DNA from: Rhizobacter sp. | Lineage (GTDB): Bacteria; Pseudomonadota; Gammaproteobacteria; Burkholderiales; Burkholderiaceae | Direction of reading: 5' to 3' | NCBI GenBank assembly: GCA_014379885.1 | Contig: JACMKW010000282.1 | Coordinates: 1 to 12,753, forward strand | DNA length: 12,753 nucleotides | In this document: piece by piece, positions 9,804 through 12,753 of the stretch | How positions within the stretch are numbered: position 1 is the first letter of the stretch | Layout: every line of letters starts with the position of its first letter | Notes under the pieces: model-generated | Databases searched by the model: none | What the model was told of the DNA's origin: nothing | What the model saw: the letters and a program-made list of their open reading frames with translations, nothing else | Translations under genes and position numbers: made by a program

Positions 9804-10466
9804 TCAGAACTTAGCCTTCACCCACTCGACCAGTTGTTCGGCCGAACTCGGTGAGGGTGCTTGGGGTGTGAAGGGGGCGGGAACCTGATCAAGCGGCACA
9901 AAAGCCAGCTCACGACGTGCCGGCCCGCTGCTCAGTTCGGTGGCCAGGGCGGCTGCGTCGTAGCCCGGCGCATGCACACCTTCGGTGGCGAGCTCGAACC
10001 GGGGGTCGCCATCGCGCGACCGAATCAGCACCTGCAACCACGACAGCATGCGTTGCTCGACGGGCGCATCGTCACCGGCCCATATCTCGGCCGTGGTGCC
10101 ATCGGGCCACACAAAGCTGCCCTGGGGCCCGCCAACCTGGCCCGCACGCAGTTCAGGGGACGGCAGGCAAAGGCCACCATCGTCGCGGCCCAAGGGCACG
10201 GGCACGAGCTGCCCGTCCAATTCGTAGCGGCCAAGCAGTTGCCGCTGGCCATAGGTGTCATCCATGAACGACAGCTTGCTGCCCGCACCCCAAGCGCCTT
10301 GCCACGGGTTGTTCTCGGCCACTACGAGGTAGGTACGGTCACCTTGGGTGAAGCGCAACACGGCGCCGTCCGATAGCCCGCTGAGGTCGGCATCGGTGAT
10401 GTCAGCGCAGTTGCCAGCGCTGAGGAGCGGCTGGCAGCCGCTGTTGAACGCGATGTAGTCGGGCAT
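9804..10466 (-). CDS. Hypothetical protein, 220 aa, last gene of the kinase cluster
   Basis: I do not recognise this protein. From the ATG at 10466 it has 220 residues, acidic overall, without signal peptide or clear membrane helix. It has aromatic and Gly-rich patches (RTYLVVAENNPWQGAWGAG, 44-62), three Cys (11, 20, 100), a Trp-containing stretch (SFVWPDGTTAEIWAGDD, 117-133) and a Pro-rich linker near 195-207 before a short amphipathic end. A GTG at 10505 would add 13 residues; neither start has a clear Shine-Dalgarno. It is 155 bases downstream of the Ser/Thr kinase on the same strand and converges tail-to-tail with the calpain-like gene, only 42 bases from its stop. The location suggests membership in the type VI secretion-linked cluster. 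Function unknown. Confidence 0.72.
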   Translation of the reverse strand: MPDYIAFNSGCQPLLSAGNCADITDADLSGLSDGAVLRFTQGDRTYLVVAENNPWQGAWGAGSKLSFMDDTYGQRQLLGRYELDGQLVPVPLGRDDGGLCLPSPELRAGQVGGPQGSFVWPDGTTAEIWAGDDAPVEQRMLSWLQVLIRSRDGDPRFELATEGVHAPGYDAAALATELSSGPARRELAFVPLDQVPAPFTPQAPSPSSAEQLVEWVKAKF

Positions 10467-10621
10467 GAAGGCAGGTGGTGATCGACGAACCCCTGCCGCG
10501 CACACGGCGACAAAGAAGGTTCACACCCGCGCGAGGATAAGAAAGCACCAACCTTGCGTCTGCCTGGGGCGTGCGTCAGCTAGGGTCAGCCCTCAGCGTC
10601 TTTGCCGTCAGTGCCATGCCC

Positions 10622-12547
10622 TCAGCGCTTGGCCACCTCGTCAATGGTCAGCAAGGTTGCCCCGTACGAGGAGTCGCAGGTGGCCCCAGCCGCACATGCC
10701 GCCTTGCCCACGAACGGGTTCTCGCTGCCGGCGCGTGATGCCCACAGCTTCTCGGCCTGCACCAGGTCGAACTCGGGGATCTCTTCCTTGGCTTGCTTCA
10801 AGCCAGCCAGCGAAAGATCGCGCTGCTGGCGCGACACCATGGTCACGATGTGGTTGGTGCCCGCCGGGCCTCCTGCCGTGATCTGCCAGCCCTTGCGCGG
10901 CAACTGCATCTCCTTGTTGGCCTCGATGCGGTTGTTCTTGTCGATCTCGTTGGGGAACAGCAGGTACATGTGCGACTTGTCGGTGCCGGCCAGGAATACA
11001 TACACGTAGCCCGCTTCGGATGACTTGACACGGAACTGCAGCCTGTCTGCCCCGATGGTCAACGCCGATTTGTCGGCCAGTGCGTTCACACCCAGCAGTG
11101 GGTCTGCGTGGCGCACGATGTCTTGCAGCGCGGTGACGATGCCGAATGGCGGGACAGGCGGCGCCACGGGTGGAGACCTCACCGCTGCCGAGGCCGCGGG
11201 TTGGGACGGTTCGGTCTGAGTGGCGGGCAATGTGGTCGCCACCCCGGGTTGCTCTGGCGTGCTTGTCGCCGGTTGGCGCATGCCAAACCACCAGCCCGCG
11301 CCACCGAGGGCCACAACGGCCAGGCCGACGCCAATCCACACACCGGTGCGCGACGGCGCAGGAGGGTCAGGGTTGAGCAGCTTGATCGACGGGACGGGTG
11401 CAGGCGCAGGCGCAGGCCGCGGCGCTGCTACGGGCGGCTTAGGTGGTGGCGGCGAAGGCGCCATCAACACCGTGGCCGCATCGGCGTCGTCGTTCGTGGG
11501 CAGCGGCACTTCACCGTCTTTCGGGCGCGCGACAGTCGGCGTGCCCACGCCAAAGCTGAACAAGGCGCGCAAAGCCGCCATGTCTTGCGGGCGGTTCTCA
11601 GGCCGCACCGACAAACCTTTGTCGACCGCTGCCAGGAACTCGGCGGTGTAGTGCCCTGCTCCCACCTGCGAAGCCGGCACCAGGTCGTCACTCACCATGC
11701 GGCTCACCGATGCCATCGGCGCACGGCCGGTGATCGCGGCATAGACCACGGCCGACAAGGCATACACATCAGTCCAGGCGCCCTGCTTCATCGAGGTGGA
11801 TTCAGCGTATTGCTCGATCGGCGCGTAGCCCGATTTCAGAATCACGGTGAGCGCCTGCGTGGCGTCGCTGATCACACGCCGTGCGGCGCCGAAGTCGAGC
11901 AGCACCGGGCGCATCACCTGCGGGCGGCCGAGCTGGGTGGCTTGCTGGTTGAGCAGCAAGATGTTGTCGGGTGCGATGTCGCGGTGGTAGCAGCGCTCGT
12001 GATGCATCAGCTCCAGCGAGTCGATCACCGGGTGCAGCAACGAGAGCAGCCAGGCTTCATCGGGCCGCGCGCCGTGCTCTTGCAACCATTGCTTGAGCGT
12101 GGGGCCCTGGTAGTAGGGCATCACCATGTAGGCGGTGCCGTGCTCTTCCCAGAAGCGGTATACCTTCACCAGCGACGGGTGGTCGAAAGCGGCGAGCAGC
12201 TGCGCTTCGTTCACGAAACTGCGCAGGCCCAGCTCAAACGTCTCGCGGTGGCGTGCCGAGCGCACCGACACCTGGTTGTCGGCGGCACGTGTGGCGAGCG
12301 ATGCCGGCATGTACTCCTTCAACGCCACCACCCGGCCGAGCTGGGTGTCGCGCGCCAGGTAGACGATGCCGAAGCCGCCTTCGCCGATCAGCCCTTCGAT
12401 CACGTATTCCTGAAGGCGGTGGCCCAGCGGCAGCGTGTTGCCGCTGCCATCGATCTCGATGCCACCGCCCACCGCGGTGCGAGTGCCCATGTCGAGTGTT
12501 TCTGTAGCCCTTTTGTCATCCAAGGGTGGAACAGGAGATGAACTCAC
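10622..12547 (-). CDS. Transmembrane Ser/Thr protein kinase with periplasmic DUF4384-like domain
   Basis: A 641-aa membrane kinase. Residues 45-335 form a Hanks-type kinase domain: glycine loop GEGGFG (55-60), Lys77 in VVALKEYMP, helix-C Glu114, catalytic HRDIAPDN (188-195, Asp190), DFG (218-220) and an APIEQY activation-segment end near 242-247. A long Pro/Ala-rich linker (about 360-400) leads to one membrane helix at about 402-422. The periplasmic part then has a second Pro-rich linker and, at about 490-585, a DUF4384-like domain (DRLQFRV, EAGYVYVFLAG, MYLLFPN, NRIEANKEMQLP). In type VI secretion clusters such kinases drive Fha/PpkA-type threonine phosphorylation. The start is GTG at 12547: it overlaps the tagF-like stop as GTGA and has GGAGGG six bases upstream. 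The ATG at 12490 has no ribosome site. The HRD loop has Ala where most kinases have Lys. Confidence 0.92.
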   Translation of the reverse strand: MSSSPVPPLDDKRATETLDMGTRTAVGGGIEIDGSGNTLPLGHRLQEYVIEGLIGEGGFGIVYLARDTQLGRVVALKEYMPASLATRAADNQVSVRSARHRETFELGLRSFVNEAQLLAAFDHPSLVKVYRFWEEHGTAYMVMPYYQGPTLKQWLQEHGARPDEAWLLSLLHPVIDSLELMHHERCYHRDIAPDNILLLNQQATQLGRPQVMRPVLLDFGAARRVISDATQALTVILKSGYAPIEQYAESTSMKQGAWTDVYALSAVVYAAITGRAPMASVSRMVSDDLVPASQVGAGHYTAEFLAAVDKGLSVRPENRPQDMAALRALFSFGVGTPTVARPKDGEVPLPTNDDADAATVLMAPSPPPPKPPVAAPRPAPAPAPVPSIKLLNPDPPAPSRTGVWIGVGLAVVALGGAGWWFGMRQPATSTPEQPGVATTLPATQTEPSQPAASAAVRSPPVAPPVPPFGIVTALQDIVRHADPLLGVNALADKSALTIGADRLQFRVKSSEAGYVYVFLAGTDKSHMYLLFPNEIDKNNRIEANKEMQLPRKGWQITAGGPAGTNHIVTMVSRQQRDLSLAGLKQAKEEIPEFDLVQAEKLWASRAGSENPFVGKAACAAGATCDSSYGATLLTIDEVAKR

Positions 12548-12753
12548 CAACGACCCTCCAGCAGCTCTGCAAATTGTTGTGCGGGCGGCAAACCTGGCGC
12601 CACGCTCAAGCTGTTGTCGGGCGACGCAGCATGGTCGGGCCACCACAGGCTGTGGCCGGCAAAACCCTGCAACGTGTCACCCACCAGCAGCCCCTGCGCC
12701 CACGTCAGCAGCGACGCGGCGCCGGGCAGAGTGTGCCTCACACGCCCGGGCAG
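12544..12753 (-). CDS. TagF/ImpM-like type VI secretion accessory protein (partial, C-terminus only)
   Basis: An open reading frame enters from the right edge and ends with TGA at 12546-12544, leaving 69 visible residues. The part GHSLWWPDHAASP followed by LPPAQQFAELLEGRW at the very end is the pattern I know from the C-terminus of TagF/ImpM proteins (SLWWT..., then GLP...F..LLDG.W). TagF is a negative post-translational regulator of type VI secretion that acts with the Fha/PpkA pathway and is often fused or adjacent to a PP2C phosphatase. The GTGA overlap with a kinase gene supports this context. The identification rests on a short C-terminal fragment, so it is probable and not proven. Confidence 0.65.
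   Translation of the reverse strand: MPGRVRHTLPGAASLLTWAQGLLVGDTLQGFAGHSLWWPDHAASPDNSLSVAPGLPPAQQFAELLEGRW
12554..12559 (-). promoter_or_regulatory. Strong Shine-Dalgarno GGAGGG deciding the kinase start
   Basis: On the minus strand GGAGGG ends six bases before the GTG at 12547, inside the end of the tagF-like gene. It selects GTG 12547 over the in-frame ATG at 12490 and implies translational coupling of the two genes. Confidence 0.8.

Noticed and set aside
11108..12541. Long plus-strand open frame opposite the Ser/Thr kinase (about 477 codons)
   Set aside because: Antisense to a clear kinase; low-complexity Arg/His-rich product with no recognisable fold.
12548..12646. Longer kinase start inside the tagF-like gene
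   Set aside because: It would overlap tagF by about 100 bases, adds an Arg/Cys-rich leader, and the GTG at 12547 has a strong ribosome site and a coupled GTGA overlap.

Overview
The window is GC-rich, densely coded DNA whose gene content and codon use suggest a betaproteobacterium of the order Burkholderiales (Rubrivivax/Rhizobacter/Variovorax-like). That placement is an inference from style and gene families; no marker gene is present. No rRNA, tRNA, CRISPR array or insertion sequence was seen.

Left part, minus strand, 1-3694: a sugar-type ABC importer operon in the order periplasmic binding protein, double-domain ATPase, permease 1, permease 2 (cut by the window edge). The genes are tightly packed, with GTGA stop/start overlaps between ATPase and permease 1 and between permease 1 and permease 2. 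An AT-richer leader at 3695-3877 holds a candidate promoter and a 10-bp-phased direct repeat that may be an operator. The substrate cannot be named from the sequence.

Middle, 3878-7573: two RNA helicases are transcribed divergently from a 60-bp spacer. On the minus strand is a 749-aa relative of the mitochondrial degradosome helicase SUV3. On the plus strand is DbpA, the DEAD-box helicase of 23S rRNA and large-subunit assembly. A 101-bp nested inverted-repeat element follows dbpA.

Right part, 7800-12753: on the plus strand, a small one-pass membrane protein with a coiled coil is followed by a 376-aa protein that I read as a calpain-family (C2) cysteine peptidase. All four active-site residues can be aligned, and both ends are proline-rich. 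Converging on it from the right edge, on the minus strand, are the C-terminus of a TagF/ImpM-like type VI secretion accessory protein, a transmembrane Ser/Thr kinase with a periplasmic DUF4384-like domain (coupled to tagF by a GTGA overlap and a strong ribosome binding site), and an unrecognised 220-aa protein. The right edge therefore looks like the end of a type VI secretion or threonine-phosphorylation control module. The calpain-like protein next to it is the most novel item in the window.
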